DNA of 64,000 nucleotides, taken from positions 5,283,501 to 5,347,500 of the forward strand of contig NZ_CP009048.1 of the NCBI RefSeq assembly GCF_000746525.1. The letters run 5' to 3'. Source of the stretch: Pseudomonas alkylphenolica. GTDB taxonomy: Bacteria; Pseudomonadota; Gammaproteobacteria; Pseudomonadales; Pseudomonadaceae. The notes beneath the pieces are model-generated. The model was given only the letters and a program-made list of their open reading frames with translations. It was not told the origin of the DNA and searched no databases. Shown in pieces: positions 9,152 through 18,480 of the stretch; within the stretch, counting starts at the first letter, position 1; each line of letters starts with the position of its first letter. Both the position numbers and the translations under genes were made by a program.

Positions 9152-10594
9152 ATGTTCGAGATGACTGCATTGCTGCGCCAGCGCTTTGCCGCCCTGCGCA
9201 GCGGTGCCGAGTTTTTTTCCCTGCGCTATGTGCAGCAGTCCCAGCAGCAACTGTCAGTGCGCAAAAACGTTGCCGAGCCGCCGTTCTTCTTCCGCGATGA
9301 AGGGGCCATGCTGACGGTCCGGCTCAAGGGCGTGGAAGCCTACGCCGCCACTGCCGACCTGTCCCAGTCCGGCCTGCAACGCGCCCTGGAACAGGCCGAG
9401 CGACTCGCCGCGCAGATTGGCGCACGTGCCCTGCTTGACCTCAGCGAGCAACCGGTAGCCACGCAGCGCAGCGACTATCGCTCGCCAAACCTCGAACAGC
9501 CCTTGCCATCCCTGGCCGACTGCTATGACCTGCTCGCCGGTGAGTCGAACAGTGTGCCCGCCGACAGCCGCCTGGTGAACTGGCAGGCCAGCCTTGGCAT
9601 CAGCAACGTCGAACAGATTTACTTGAACACCGCCGGTGCCGAACTGCGCCAGGCTCAACGCTTTATCTATCCAGGCTTCGCAGTCACCGCCTTCGATGGT
9701 CAGGACAGCCAGAGCCGCACCCTGGGCCGGGAGAACTTCGGCCAGCAGGGCGGCCTGGATGTCATCGAACGCTGCGGCCTGGTTGGCGCTGGCGTCAAGG
9801 TCGCCGACCAGGCGCTGCAACTGCTGCTGGCGCCCAATACCCCGAGCGGCGTGCGCGATCTGCTGTTGATGCCGGACCAGATGATGCTGCAGATCCATGA
9901 GTCCATCGGTCACCCGCTGGAAATGGACCGCATCCTTGGCGACGAGCGCAACTACGCCGGTACCAGCTTCGTCAAAGCCAGTGACTTCGGCACTCTGCAA
10001 TACGGCTCGAAACTGCTCAACGTGACCTTCGACCCGACCATCGGCGAAGAACTGGCCAGCTACAGCCATGACGACGACGGCAGTGCTGCCAGCAAGCAGT
10101 TCCTGATCCGCGACGGCTTGCTCCTGCGTCCGCTGGGCGGGGCCTTGTCGCAGTTCCGCTCGGGCCTGGACGGCGTTGCCAACAGCCGCGCCTGTGGCTG
10201 GAACCGGGCGCCTATCGATCGCATGGCCAACCTCAATATCGAGCCAGGCGACCAGAGCCTCGAGCAGCTGATCGTCAATATCGAACACGGCATCCTGATG
10301 CGCACCAACCGCTCCTGGTCCATCGATGATGCACGCAACAAATTCCAGTTCGGCTGTGAGTGGGGCCAGTTGATCGAAAACGGCGAGCTCAAGGGCGTGG
10401 TCAAGAATCCCAACTACCGAGGGATTTCCGCGCAGTTCTGGGGCAACCTCAGCGCGGTTGGCGACGCCAGCACCTTGCAGGTTCTCGGGACGCCGAACTG
10501 CGGCAAGGGCGAGCCGAACCAGGTGGTGCGGGTCGGGCACGCCTCACCTGCCTGCGTATTCAGCCAGATCGACGTATTCGGAGGAGACGCCTGA
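9152..10594 (+). CDS. TldD-type metallopeptidase subunit (TldD/PmbA family)
   Basis: 480 aa. TldD is the catalytic half of the TldD/TldE zinc protease, which trims unfolded peptides and matures microcin B17 and antitoxin CcdA in E. coli. The zinc motif HESIGH is at residues 249-254, and the third ligand is probably C450 in PNCGKGEPNQ. A strong GGAGG lies 10 bases before the ATG. Its stop overlaps the start of the next gene (TGATG), so the two subunits are probably translationally coupled. The sequence resembles the divergent second TldD group rather than housekeeping TldD, which would normally sit near yhdP/pmbA. The substrate is unknown. Confidence 0.88.
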   Translation: MFEMTALLRQRFAALRSGAEFFSLRYVQQSQQQLSVRKNVAEPPFFFRDEGAMLTVRLKGVEAYAATADLSQSGLQRALEQAERLAAQIGARALLDLSEQPVATQRSDYRSPNLEQPLPSLADCYDLLAGESNSVPADSRLVNWQASLGISNVEQIYLNTAGAELRQAQRFIYPGFAVTAFDGQDSQSRTLGRENFGQQGGLDVIERCGLVGAGVKVADQALQLLLAPNTPSGVRDLLLMPDQMMLQIHESIGHPLEMDRILGDERNYAGTSFVKASDFGTLQYGSKLLNVTFDPTIGEELASYSHDDDGSAASKQFLIRDGLLLRPLGGALSQFRSGLDGVANSRACGWNRAPIDRMANLNIEPGDQSLEQLIVNIEHGILMRTNRSWSIDDARNKFQFGCEWGQLIENGELKGVVKNPNYRGISAQFWGNLSAVGDASTLQVLGTPNCGKGEPNQVVRVGHASPACVFSQIDVFGGDA

Positions 10595-11925
10595 TGGCTG
10601 CCACCCCACTGCAAAGCTTCCAGAGCCTGGTCGCCAGCCTGCAAAAGCAGGTACGCGCGCCCGAACACTTCACCCTCAGCTACAGTGCCGAACACTCGCA
10701 GTTCATTCGCTTCAACCACGCCAAAGTGCGCCAGGCCGGCGAGGTGCAGCAGGCCAGCTGCGTCCTCAAGCTGGTCAAGGACGGGCGCCAGGCTGAGCTG
10801 CAGTTCACCCTCGGCAACGACGCCGACGTCGATCAGCAGCGCCTGGCCGAGGCTATCGGGCAACTGCGTCAGACCTTGCCATTGCTTGAAGCCGACCCTT
10901 ACCTGCAGCTCAACGACAGCGACTGGCAAAGCCACAGCGTGCAAGATCAGACGCTGCCTGAGATAGAACAGGTGCTGGCACAAATCGAGCTCGGCGCCGG
11001 CGAACTGGACCTGGTTGGCATCTATGCCGCAGGCCCGATTTGCCGAGGCTTTGCCAGTTCGTTCGGCGCGTTTGGCTGGCACCAGGCCAACAGCTTCAAC
11101 TTTGACTGGAGCTTGTTCCACAGCAACGGCCAGGCGGTCAAAGCCAACTATGCCGGGCAGCAGTGGAACAGCGACGCCTTTGCCCTGCGCCTGCGCCAGG
11201 CACGCGAACAGCTGGAATACCTCGGCCGCCCGCTCAAGACCCTGGCACCCGGCGAGTACCGCGCCTACCTGGCTCCGGCGGCAATCGATGAAATCATGGG
11301 CATGCTCTGCTGGGGCGGGTTTTCCGCGCAGTCGCTGGCGACCAAGAACAGTCCGTTGCAACGCCTGTACGCCGGTGATGCGCGCCTGAATCCGCTGGTC
11401 AGCATTGCCGAGCAGGTCAGCGGCTCGTTGAGCCCGGCGTTTTCCGACGAGGGCACGCCGCGCAGCGATTTGCGCCTGATCGAGCAAGGCCAGGGGCTCG
11501 ACCGCCTGATCTGCGCCCGCAGCGCCGCCGAGTTCGAGTTGGCGGCCAACGGTGCCGACGGGCATGAGTCACCTTGCGCCCTGAGCATGGCCGCTGGCGA
11601 CCTCGAACAGCGCGACATCCTCAGTCGCCTGGGCACTGGCCTGTACATCAGCAACCTCTGGTACCTGAACTTCTCCGACCTGCCGGCCGCGCGCATGACC
11701 GGCCTGACCCGCTTCGCCACGTTCTGGGTCGAGGACGGACAGATCCAGGCACCGGTCAGCACCATGCGCTTTGATGACAGCGTCTACAGTTTGTTGGGTT
11801 CACAACTGGAGGCTCTGACCGCAGAGCGGGAGTTGATTCTGTCGACCAGTACTTACGGCCAAAGGCAGACCAGTTCGAGCCATTTGCCGGGGGCTTTGGT
11901 TAAACGCCTGACGTTGACATTGTGA
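10594..11925 (+). CDS. TldE/PmbA-type partner subunit
   Basis: 443 aa, starting at the ATG inside the TldD stop codon overlap (10594), with GGAGGAG just upstream. The C-terminal half has the TldD/PmbA fold (GYLAP-like YRAYLAPAAIDEIMGML, then a conserved FSDLPAARMTGLTRFATFWVEDG-type region) but no HExxxH. This is the expected split: TldE lacks the metal site and supports TldD. The overlap and adjacency make a heterodimeric protease likely. A REP pair follows 8 bases after the stop. No small peptide gene that could serve as a substrate is visible beside it. Confidence 0.85.
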   Translation: MAATPLQSFQSLVASLQKQVRAPEHFTLSYSAEHSQFIRFNHAKVRQAGEVQQASCVLKLVKDGRQAELQFTLGNDADVDQQRLAEAIGQLRQTLPLLEADPYLQLNDSDWQSHSVQDQTLPEIEQVLAQIELGAGELDLVGIYAAGPICRGFASSFGAFGWHQANSFNFDWSLFHSNGQAVKANYAGQQWNSDAFALRLRQAREQLEYLGRPLKTLAPGEYRAYLAPAAIDEIMGMLCWGGFSAQSLATKNSPLQRLYAGDARLNPLVSIAEQVSGSLSPAFSDEGTPRSDLRLIEQGQGLDRLICARSAAEFELAANGADGHESPCALSMAAGDLEQRDILSRLGTGLYISNLWYLNFSDLPAARMTGLTRFATFWVEDGQIQAPVSTMRFDDSVYSLLGSQLEALTAERELILSTSTYGQRQTSSSHLPGALVKRLTLTL

Positions 11926-11932
11926 TTAGCCT

Positions 11933-11993
11933 ATCGCGGGGCAAGCCCGCTCCCACCGGGGTTGAGACTGTGGGAGCGGGCTTGCCCCGCGAT
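11933..11993. repeat. REP inverted pair 4
   Basis: Inverted REP copies at 11933-11956 and 11970-11993 with a 13-base spacer, between the TldE-like gene and the MFS gene, both on the plus strand. Confidence 0.93.
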
Positions 11994-12021
11994 AGCCCCC
12001 TGAAGGATTAGACAAAAAGCC

Positions 12022-13449
12022 ATGCCCAACCGCGCCCCGCTGGACCCTGTCACCGCCCGCTGGATCCCCTGGGTCGTAGCCATCGCCTTCTTCATGCAGT
12101 CGCTGGACGGCACCATCCTCAACACCGCCCTGCCGGCCATGGCCCGCGACTTGGCCGAAGACCCGCTGCGCATGCAGTCGGTGATCATCGCCTACATGCT
12201 CACCGTAGCCCTGCTGATCCCTGCCTCGGGCTGGATCGCCGACCGCTTCGGCACCAAACGGATCTTCTTCGGCGCCATTTTGCTGTTCAGTTTCGGCTCG
12301 CTGCTCTGCGCCCTGGCCGAAAGCCTGAGCATGCTGGTAGCGGCGCGGGTGGTCCAGGGCCTGGGCGGCGCCTTGATGCTGCCGGTCGGAAGGCTGGTGG
12401 TGCTGCGCGCCTACCCGCGTTCGGAGCTGGTGCGGATCATGAGCTTCATCACCATCCCCGGTCTGCTCGGTCCGCTGCTGGGCCCGACCATGGGCGGCTG
12501 GCTGGTGGAAATCCTCAGCTGGCACTGGATCTTCCTGCTCAACCTGCCGGTCGGTGTCATCGGCTGTTACGCCGTCTGGCGCTTCATCCCCGACCTGCGT
12601 GGCAGCGAGCGCACGCGCTTCGACGGCGTCGGCTTTGTGCTGTTCGGTGCGGCCATGGTGCTGATCACCATTGCCATGGAAGGCCTGGGCGAACTGCACC
12701 TGCCACACCTGCGGGTGATGTTGTTGCTGTTCGCCGGTATGGCGTGCCTAGCGGCTTACTGGCTGCGCGCAGGCAGCGTCGACAATCCGCTGTTTTCGCC
12801 CAGGCTGTTTCGCACCCGGACCTTCTCCGTCGGCATCCTCGGCAACCTGTTCGCCCGTCTGGGCAGTGGCGCCCTGCCGTTTCTGGTGCCGTTGCTGTTG
12901 CAGGTAGCCCTGGGTTACTCGCCGGCACAGGCCGGTATGAGCATGATTCCCCTGGCGGCGGCAGCGATGCTGGCCAAATCCATCGCCCGGCCACTGATCG
13001 AACGCTTCGGCTACCGCACCATCCTCACCGGCAACACCCTGTTGCTCGGCCTGTTGCTGGCCAGTCTGGGGCTGGTGGACGAGCAAACGCCCTATGCCCT
13101 GCTGCTGTTCCAGCTGGGTCTGCTCGGCGCGGTGAACTCCATGCAGTTCACGGCGATGAACACGGTGACCCTGATCGACCTCGACGACGCCAGCGCCAGC
13201 AGTGGCAACAGCCTGCTGTCGGTGGTGGCGCAGCTGTCCCTGAGCCTTGGCGTGGCGTGTGCCGGCGCACTGCTCGGCGGCTTCACGGCGTCGGGCAGTG
13301 CCGAAGGCATCGAGAGCACGCTGGGCGCGTTTCAGCTGACCTTCCTGACGATCGGTCTGATGGCCATGCTGGCCGCCGCGATCTTCATGCAGCTGTCGAG
13401 GACGGACGGAAGGCGTGCCCCTCGTCCGGAACCGGAGATCGAGCCTTAG
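12022..13449 (+). CDS. MFS drug/metabolite exporter, DHA2 (14-TM) family
   Basis: 475 aa inner-membrane major facilitator. The N-terminal SLDGTILNTALPAMA (motif D1), GWIADRFGTKRIFF (motif A, about 73-86) and WHWIFLLNLPVGVIG (about 170-184) are typical of the DHA2/EmrB-MdtD branch, which uses proton antiport. About 13-14 hydrophobic segments can be counted. The start follows GAAGGATTAG with a rather long spacing. There is no membrane-fusion partner or regulator next to it, so it is closer to stand-alone MdtD-like exporters than to EmrAB. The substrate cannot be told. Confidence 0.85.
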   Translation: MPNRAPLDPVTARWIPWVVAIAFFMQSLDGTILNTALPAMARDLAEDPLRMQSVIIAYMLTVALLIPASGWIADRFGTKRIFFGAILLFSFGSLLCALAESLSMLVAARVVQGLGGALMLPVGRLVVLRAYPRSELVRIMSFITIPGLLGPLLGPTMGGWLVEILSWHWIFLLNLPVGVIGCYAVWRFIPDLRGSERTRFDGVGFVLFGAAMVLITIAMEGLGELHLPHLRVMLLLFAGMACLAAYWLRAGSVDNPLFSPRLFRTRTFSVGILGNLFARLGSGALPFLVPLLLQVALGYSPAQAGMSMIPLAAAAMLAKSIARPLIERFGYRTILTGNTLLLGLLLASLGLVDEQTPYALLLFQLGLLGAVNSMQFTAMNTVTLIDLDDASASSGNSLLSVVAQLSLSLGVACAGALLGGFTASGSAEGIESTLGAFQLTFLTIGLMAMLAAAIFMQLSRTDGRRAPRPEPEIEP

Positions 13450-13506
13450 GGCTAATGGCGTCGAGGCTGGTACACTGCGCGACATTTTGTTTTGCAGGCC
13501 CGCCTC

Positions 13507-14892
13507 GTGACCACCATTGCCACCGCCTTCGCCACCTTGCCGCTGTCCGCCGCCATGCTGGCCAACCTGGACGCCCTCGGCTACGCCCAGATGACCCCGA
13601 TCCAGGCCCAGAGCCTGCCGGTAATCCTCAAGGGCATGGACCTGATCGCCCAGGCCAAGACCGGCAGTGGCAAGACCGCTGCATTCGGCATCGGCCTGCT
13701 CAACCCGATCAACCCGCGCTACTTCGGTTGCCAGGCCCTGGTCCTGTGCCCGACCCGCGAGCTGGCTGACCAGGTGGCCAAAGAGCTGCGCCGTCTGGCC
13801 CGCGCCGAAGACAACATCAAGATCCTGACCCTGTGCGGCGGTGTGTCCCTGGGCCCGCAGATTGCTTCGCTGGAACACGGCGCGCATATCATCGTCGGCA
13901 CCCCGGGCCGCATTCAGCAGCACCTGAGCAAAGGCACCCTGGTGCTCGACGGTCTCAACACGCTGATTCTCGATGAAGCCGACCGTATGCTCGACATGGG
14001 CTTCTACGACGCCATCGCCGACATCATCGGACAAACCCCGAAGCGCCGTCAGACCCTGCTGTTCTCGGCGACCTATCCGTCGGGCATCAAGCAGCTGGCC
14101 TCGACCTTCATGCGTGACCCGCAGACCGTCAAGGTCGAAACCCTGCACGCCGACAGCCAGATCGAACAGCATTTCTACGAAATCACTCCAGAGCAGCGCA
14201 TGGAGGCGGTCACCAAGGTGCTCGGCCACTTCCGCCCGCAATCGTGCGTAGCGTTCTGCTTCACCAAGCAGCAATGCCAGGAGCTGGTCGAGCACCTGCA
14301 GGCCAAGGGCATTTCCGCTCAAGCGCTGCATGGCGACCTCGAGCAGCGCGACCGTGACCAGGTCCTGACCCTGTTCGCCAACCGCAGCCTGTCGGTGCTG
14401 GTGGCAACCGACGTCGCCGCCCGTGGTCTGGACATCGATGCCCTGGACATGGTCATCAACGTCGAACTGGCTCGCGATGCCGAGATTCATGTGCACCGCG
14501 TTGGCCGTACCGGCCGTGCCGGCGAGAAAGGTCTGGCCATCAGCCTGGTCGCCCCGGCCGAAGGCCACCGTGCCCAGGCCATCGAAGACATTCAGAAAGC
14601 CGCGCTGCGCTGGGAACAGCTGGACAGCCTCAAGGCTCAGAACGGCGCTCCGCTGCTACCGACCATGAGTACCCTGTGCATTGCTGCCGGGCGCAAAGAC
14701 AAACTGCGCCCGGGCGATATCCTCGGCGCCTTGACCGGCGACGCCGGGTTGCCGGGCACCCAGGTGGGCAAGATCGCCATTTTCGACTTCCAGGCCTTTG
14801 TTGCGGTGGAACGCGCGGTCGCCAAACAAGCGCTGCAGCGTCTGAACAATGGCAAAATCAAGGGCCGGTCGCTACGGGTGCGCATCGTCTGA
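13507..14892 (+). CDS. dbpA: ATP-dependent RNA helicase DbpA
   Basis: 461 aa DEAD-box helicase acting in 50S subunit assembly; it is activated by hairpin 92 of 23S rRNA. Motifs are in order: Q motif (MTPIQAQSLP), motif I AKTGSGKT, PTREL, DEAD (LDEADRML), SAT, ARGLDI and HRVGRTGRAG. The C-terminal 75 residues form the DbpA RNA-binding domain (TLCIAAGRKDKLRPGDILGA), which separates it from RhlE/DeaD. The GTG at 13507 is preferred (VTTIATAFATLPLS, aligning with E. coli DbpA); a TTG at 13492 would add five residues. Confidence 0.93.
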   Translation: MTTIATAFATLPLSAAMLANLDALGYAQMTPIQAQSLPVILKGMDLIAQAKTGSGKTAAFGIGLLNPINPRYFGCQALVLCPTRELADQVAKELRRLARAEDNIKILTLCGGVSLGPQIASLEHGAHIIVGTPGRIQQHLSKGTLVLDGLNTLILDEADRMLDMGFYDAIADIIGQTPKRRQTLLFSATYPSGIKQLASTFMRDPQTVKVETLHADSQIEQHFYEITPEQRMEAVTKVLGHFRPQSCVAFCFTKQQCQELVEHLQAKGISAQALHGDLEQRDRDQVLTLFANRSLSVLVATDVAARGLDIDALDMVINVELARDAEIHVHRVGRTGRAGEKGLAISLVAPAEGHRAQAIEDIQKAALRWEQLDSLKAQNGAPLLPTMSTLCIAAGRKDKLRPGDILGALTGDAGLPGTQVGKIAIFDFQAFVAVERAVAKQALQRLNNGKIKGRSLRVRIV

Positions 14893-14917
14893 GCTGTTTG
14901 TTGAATTTACTGGCCTG

Positions 14918-14970
14918 ATCGCGGGGCAAGCCCGCTCCCACCGACTGTGGGAGCGGGCTTGCCCCGCGAT
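14918..14970. repeat. REP inverted pair 5
   Basis: Inverted REP copies at 14918-14941 and 14947-14970 with only 5 bases between them, the tightest pair in the window. Lies between dbpA and the flavoprotein gene. Confidence 0.93.
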
Positions 14971-14999
14971 AGTCTCACCACCGTTGCAGGGGATTTGCA

Positions 15000-16181
15000 G
15001 TGCGTTCCACCGAAGTGATCATCATTGGCGCTGGCGCCGCCGGCCTGATGTGTGCCCTGACTGCCGCCGGTCGCGGCCGCCGGGTACTGTTGCTCGACCA
15101 CGCCAACAAACCGGGCAAAAAGATCCTGATGTCCGGAGGTGGCCGCTGTAACTTCACCAACATGTACACCGAGCCTGCCAACTTCCTCTCGCAGAACCCG
15201 CACTTCTGCAAGTCGGCCCTGGCCCGCTACACCCAGTGGGATTTCATCGAGATGGTCAGCAAACACGCTGTGCCCTATCACGAGAAAAAACTCGGCCAGC
15301 TGTTCTGCGATAACAAATCCAGCGACATCCTCGACATGCTCCTGCGCGAGTGCGATAACGCCGGCGCCGAGCTGCGCATGGACACCCGCATCGATCAGAT
15401 CGAGAAGGTCGACGGCGGTTACCTGCTGGAAACCAGCGCCGGACAATTCCAGTGCCAGTCGCTGGTGATCGCCACCGGCGGTCTGTCGATCCCGACCCTG
15501 GGCGCGACCGGCTTTGGCTATCAGGTTGCCCGCCAGTTCGGCCACAGCCTGCTGTCGACGCGCGCCGCGCTGGTGCCGTTCACCATTACCGAGCCGGTGC
15601 TCAAGGGCATCTGCACCGAGCTGTCCGGTAGCTCCGTGGACTGTATCGCCAGCTGCAACGGCACCAGTTTCCGGGAGAATCTGTTGTTCACCCACCGCGG
15701 CCTGAGCGGGCCGGCGATCCTGCAGATTTCTTCGTTCTGGGAAGCCGGCGACACGGTCGAGATCAACCTGCTGCCAGACCACGACGCCTTGACCTGGCTG
15801 CAACAGCAACAAGCCGAACGCCCCAACAGCGAACTGAAAACCCTGCTCGGCGAGGTCTTCACCAAGAAAATGGCCAACCTGCTCAGCGAGCACTGGTTCG
15901 TTTCCAAGCCGATGAAACAGTACACCCCGGCGGAACTGGCGCAGGTCAGCGACAAGCTCGGCGCCTGGCAGGTGGTACCGGCGGGCACCGAAGGCTACCG
16001 CACCGCCGAGGTGACCCTGGGCGGCGTCGATACCCGCGAAGTGTCGTCCAAGACCATGGAGTCGCTGAAAAGCCCAGGGCTGTACTTCATCGGCGAAGTG
16101 CTCGACGTCAGCGGCCACCTGGGTGGCTTCAACTTCCAGTGGGCCTGGGCATCGGCGTACGCGGCCGCGCAGTTCGTCTAA
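15000..16181 (+). CDS. FAD-dependent oxidoreductase, YhiN/HI0933 family
   Basis: 393 aa. The start is a GTG at 15000 with GCAGGGG upstream; it yields MRSTEVIIIGAGAAGLMCAL, a Rossmann FAD-binding GxGxxG. KKILMSGGGRCNFTN (about 40-54) is the HI0933 family signature, and the C-terminal GLYFIGEVLDVSGHLGGFNFQWAWASAYAA is its second conserved block. The physiological reaction is not established; database names such as BaiN-like are unreliable. The neighbour yccS follows on the same strand after 118 bases, with no evidence of a functional link. Confidence 0.87.
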   Translation: MRSTEVIIIGAGAAGLMCALTAAGRGRRVLLLDHANKPGKKILMSGGGRCNFTNMYTEPANFLSQNPHFCKSALARYTQWDFIEMVSKHAVPYHEKKLGQLFCDNKSSDILDMLLRECDNAGAELRMDTRIDQIEKVDGGYLLETSAGQFQCQSLVIATGGLSIPTLGATGFGYQVARQFGHSLLSTRAALVPFTITEPVLKGICTELSGSSVDCIASCNGTSFRENLLFTHRGLSGPAILQISSFWEAGDTVEINLLPDHDALTWLQQQQAERPNSELKTLLGEVFTKKMANLLSEHWFVSKPMKQYTPAELAQVSDKLGAWQVVPAGTEGYRTAEVTLGGVDTREVSSKTMESLKSPGLYFIGEVLDVSGHLGGFNFQWAWASAYAAAQFV

Positions 16182-16299
16182 CCTTCGCGGTAGAATCAGC
16201 GCATCAAGGAACAAATTTTGCTGGTCAGGTGACAGCCGTAACACGCTTGCTGTCTGATCAGCTCAATTTCGATCATCGCCCAAGGCCTGCCTACCCGAC

Positions 16300-18480
16300 A
16301 TGTCATCCTCCTCGTTCAGCCAATCATTGCGCCGTCTCTGGGCTCTGGACAAATTCAGCTATGCCATCCGCGTACTCATCGCCCTGACCGGCAGCATGTT
16401 GCTGTGCTGGTATCAGGACGAGATGAGCCTGCTGATCCCGCTGTTCCTGGGCATCATCGCCAGCGCCCTGGCCGAGACCGACGACAGCTGGCAAGGGCGC
16501 CTGAACGCCCTCGCGGTCACCCTGGTGTGTTTTACCGTTGCCGCACTGTCGGTGGAGTTGCTGTTCCCCTACCCGCTGATTTTTGTCTGCGCCCTGGCCC
16601 TGGCCAGTTTTGCCCTGACCATGCTGGGCGCCCTCGGCGAACGCTACGGCGCCATCGCCTCGGCCACGCTGATTCTCTCGGTCTACACCATGATCGGCGT
16701 GGACCAACGCGGCGGTGAGGTCAGCGACTTCTGGCACGAACCGCTGCTGCTGGTAGCGGGCGCCGCCTGGTACGGGCTGCTCTCGGTGCTCTGGCAGGCA
16801 CTGTTCTCCAACCAGCCGGTGCAGCAAAGCCTGGCGCGCCTGTTCCGCGAACTGGGCCGCTACCTGAAACTCAAGGCCACCCTGTTCGAACCGATCCGTC
16901 AGCTGGATGTGGAAGCCCGGCGCCTGGAACTGGCGCAGCAGAATGGCCGCGTGGTGGCCGCGCTCAATGCGGCCAAGGAAATCATCCTGCACCGAGTCGG
17001 CAATGGCCGGCCGGGCTCCAAGGTCAGCCGTTACCTGAAGCTGTACTTTCTCGCTCAGGATATCCACGAGCGCGCCAGCTCGTCGCATTACCCCTACAAC
17101 GCCCTGACCGAAGCCTTCTTCCACAGCGACGTGCTGTTTCGCTGCCAGCGCCTGCTACGCCAGCAAGGCGTGGCCTGCCAGCAGTTGTCCGAGTCGATCC
17201 AGCTGCGCCAGCCGTTCATCTATGACAGCGGTTTTACCCAGGCCCTGGACGACCTGAATGCCTCCCTGGAACACCTGCGCATGCAGAGCAACCCGGCCTG
17301 GCGCGGGCTGCTGCGCTCGCTGCGGGCCCTGGCCGCCAACCTGGCAACCCTCGACCGTCTGCTCAGTGATGCAAGCAACCCCGACAACCTCGCCGATGCC
17401 AGCGACAGTAGCCTGCTCGACCGTTCACCGCGCAACCTGGCGGATGTCTGGAACCGCCTGCGTCAGCAACTGACCCCGACTTCACTGTTGTTCCGCCATG
17501 CCCTGCGCCTGCCGCTGGCACTGTCGATCGGTTACGGCATGGTCCACCTGATCCACCCGACCCAGGGATACTGGATCATCCTCACCACCCTGTTCGTCTG
17601 CCAGCCCAACTACGGTGCGACGCGGCGCAAGCTGGTGCAGCGGATCATCGGTACCGGCATCGGCCTGACGGTGGGCTGGGCGCTGTTCGACCTGTTTCCG
17701 AGCCCGATCATCCAGTCGCTGTTCGCCGTTGCCGCCGGGGTGGTGTTCTTCGTCAACCGCACCACTCGCTATACCCTGGCCACTGCGGCAATCACCCTGA
17801 TGGTGCTGTTCTGCTTCAACCAGGTCGGCGATGGCTACGGGCTGTTCCTGCCACGTCTGTTCGATACCCTGGTCGGCAGCCTGATCGCGATTCTCGCGGT
17901 GTTCCTGTTCCTCCCCGACTGGCAGGGCCGACGGCTGAACAAAGTGCTGGCCAACACCCTGAGCTGCAACAGCACCTACCTGCGCCAGATCATGCAGCAG
18001 TATGCCCAAGGCAAGCGCGACGACCTGGCCTACCGCCTGGCCCGGCGCAATGCCCACAATGCCGACGCGGCGCTGTCGACCACCCTGGCCAACATGCTCA
18101 TGGAGCCTGGGCATTTTCGTAAGGAGGCGGATGTCGGCTTTCGCTTTCTGGTGCTCTCGCACACCTTGCTCAGTTACCTGTCAGGTTTGGGCGCGCATCG
18201 TGAAACCACACTGCCGGCCGATGTTCACGAGCAGTTGATCGATGGTGCCGGGGCCAGCCTGGCCAACAGCCTGGATGAGATTGCCGAAGGTCTGGCCAGC
18301 AAGTTGCCGGTGGCTATCCACAGCGATGCTGAAGAAGCGTTGGCCATCGAACTTGAGCAGATGCCCGAAGAGCTGGAAGAAAACCAGCGTCTGGTGCAGA
18401 CCCAACTGGCGTTGATCTGTCGTCAACTGGGCCCGCTGCGCACCCTGGCTGCACACCTGATCAAAGATGCGCCAGCCTGA
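16300..18480 (+). CDS. yccS: YccS-type FUSC family inner-membrane protein
   Basis: 726 aa. Two halves, each with a cluster of hydrophobic segments (about 20-175 and 400-545) and a soluble region after it, the arrangement of YccS/YhfK. FUSC proteins resemble the efflux protein AaeB, but the transport role of YccS is not proven. The second membrane block begins with HALRLPLALSIGYGMVHLIHPTQGYWIILTT, containing the family GYW(I/V)xLT motif. The gap before it (16182-16299) has only AT-rich sequence that may hold its promoter. It converges on the solute-binding-like gene, with stops abutting at 18480/18481. Confidence 0.87.
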   Translation: MSSSSFSQSLRRLWALDKFSYAIRVLIALTGSMLLCWYQDEMSLLIPLFLGIIASALAETDDSWQGRLNALAVTLVCFTVAALSVELLFPYPLIFVCALALASFALTMLGALGERYGAIASATLILSVYTMIGVDQRGGEVSDFWHEPLLLVAGAAWYGLLSVLWQALFSNQPVQQSLARLFRELGRYLKLKATLFEPIRQLDVEARRLELAQQNGRVVAALNAAKEIILHRVGNGRPGSKVSRYLKLYFLAQDIHERASSSHYPYNALTEAFFHSDVLFRCQRLLRQQGVACQQLSESIQLRQPFIYDSGFTQALDDLNASLEHLRMQSNPAWRGLLRSLRALAANLATLDRLLSDASNPDNLADASDSSLLDRSPRNLADVWNRLRQQLTPTSLLFRHALRLPLALSIGYGMVHLIHPTQGYWIILTTLFVCQPNYGATRRKLVQRIIGTGIGLTVGWALFDLFPSPIIQSLFAVAAGVVFFVNRTTRYTLATAAITLMVLFCFNQVGDGYGLFLPRLFDTLVGSLIAILAVFLFLPDWQGRRLNKVLANTLSCNSTYLRQIMQQYAQGKRDDLAYRLARRNAHNADAALSTTLANMLMEPGHFRKEADVGFRFLVLSHTLLSYLSGLGAHRETTLPADVHEQLIDGAGASLANSLDEIAEGLASKLPVAIHSDAEEALAIELEQMPEELEENQRLVQTQLALICRQLGPLRTLAAHLIKDAPA

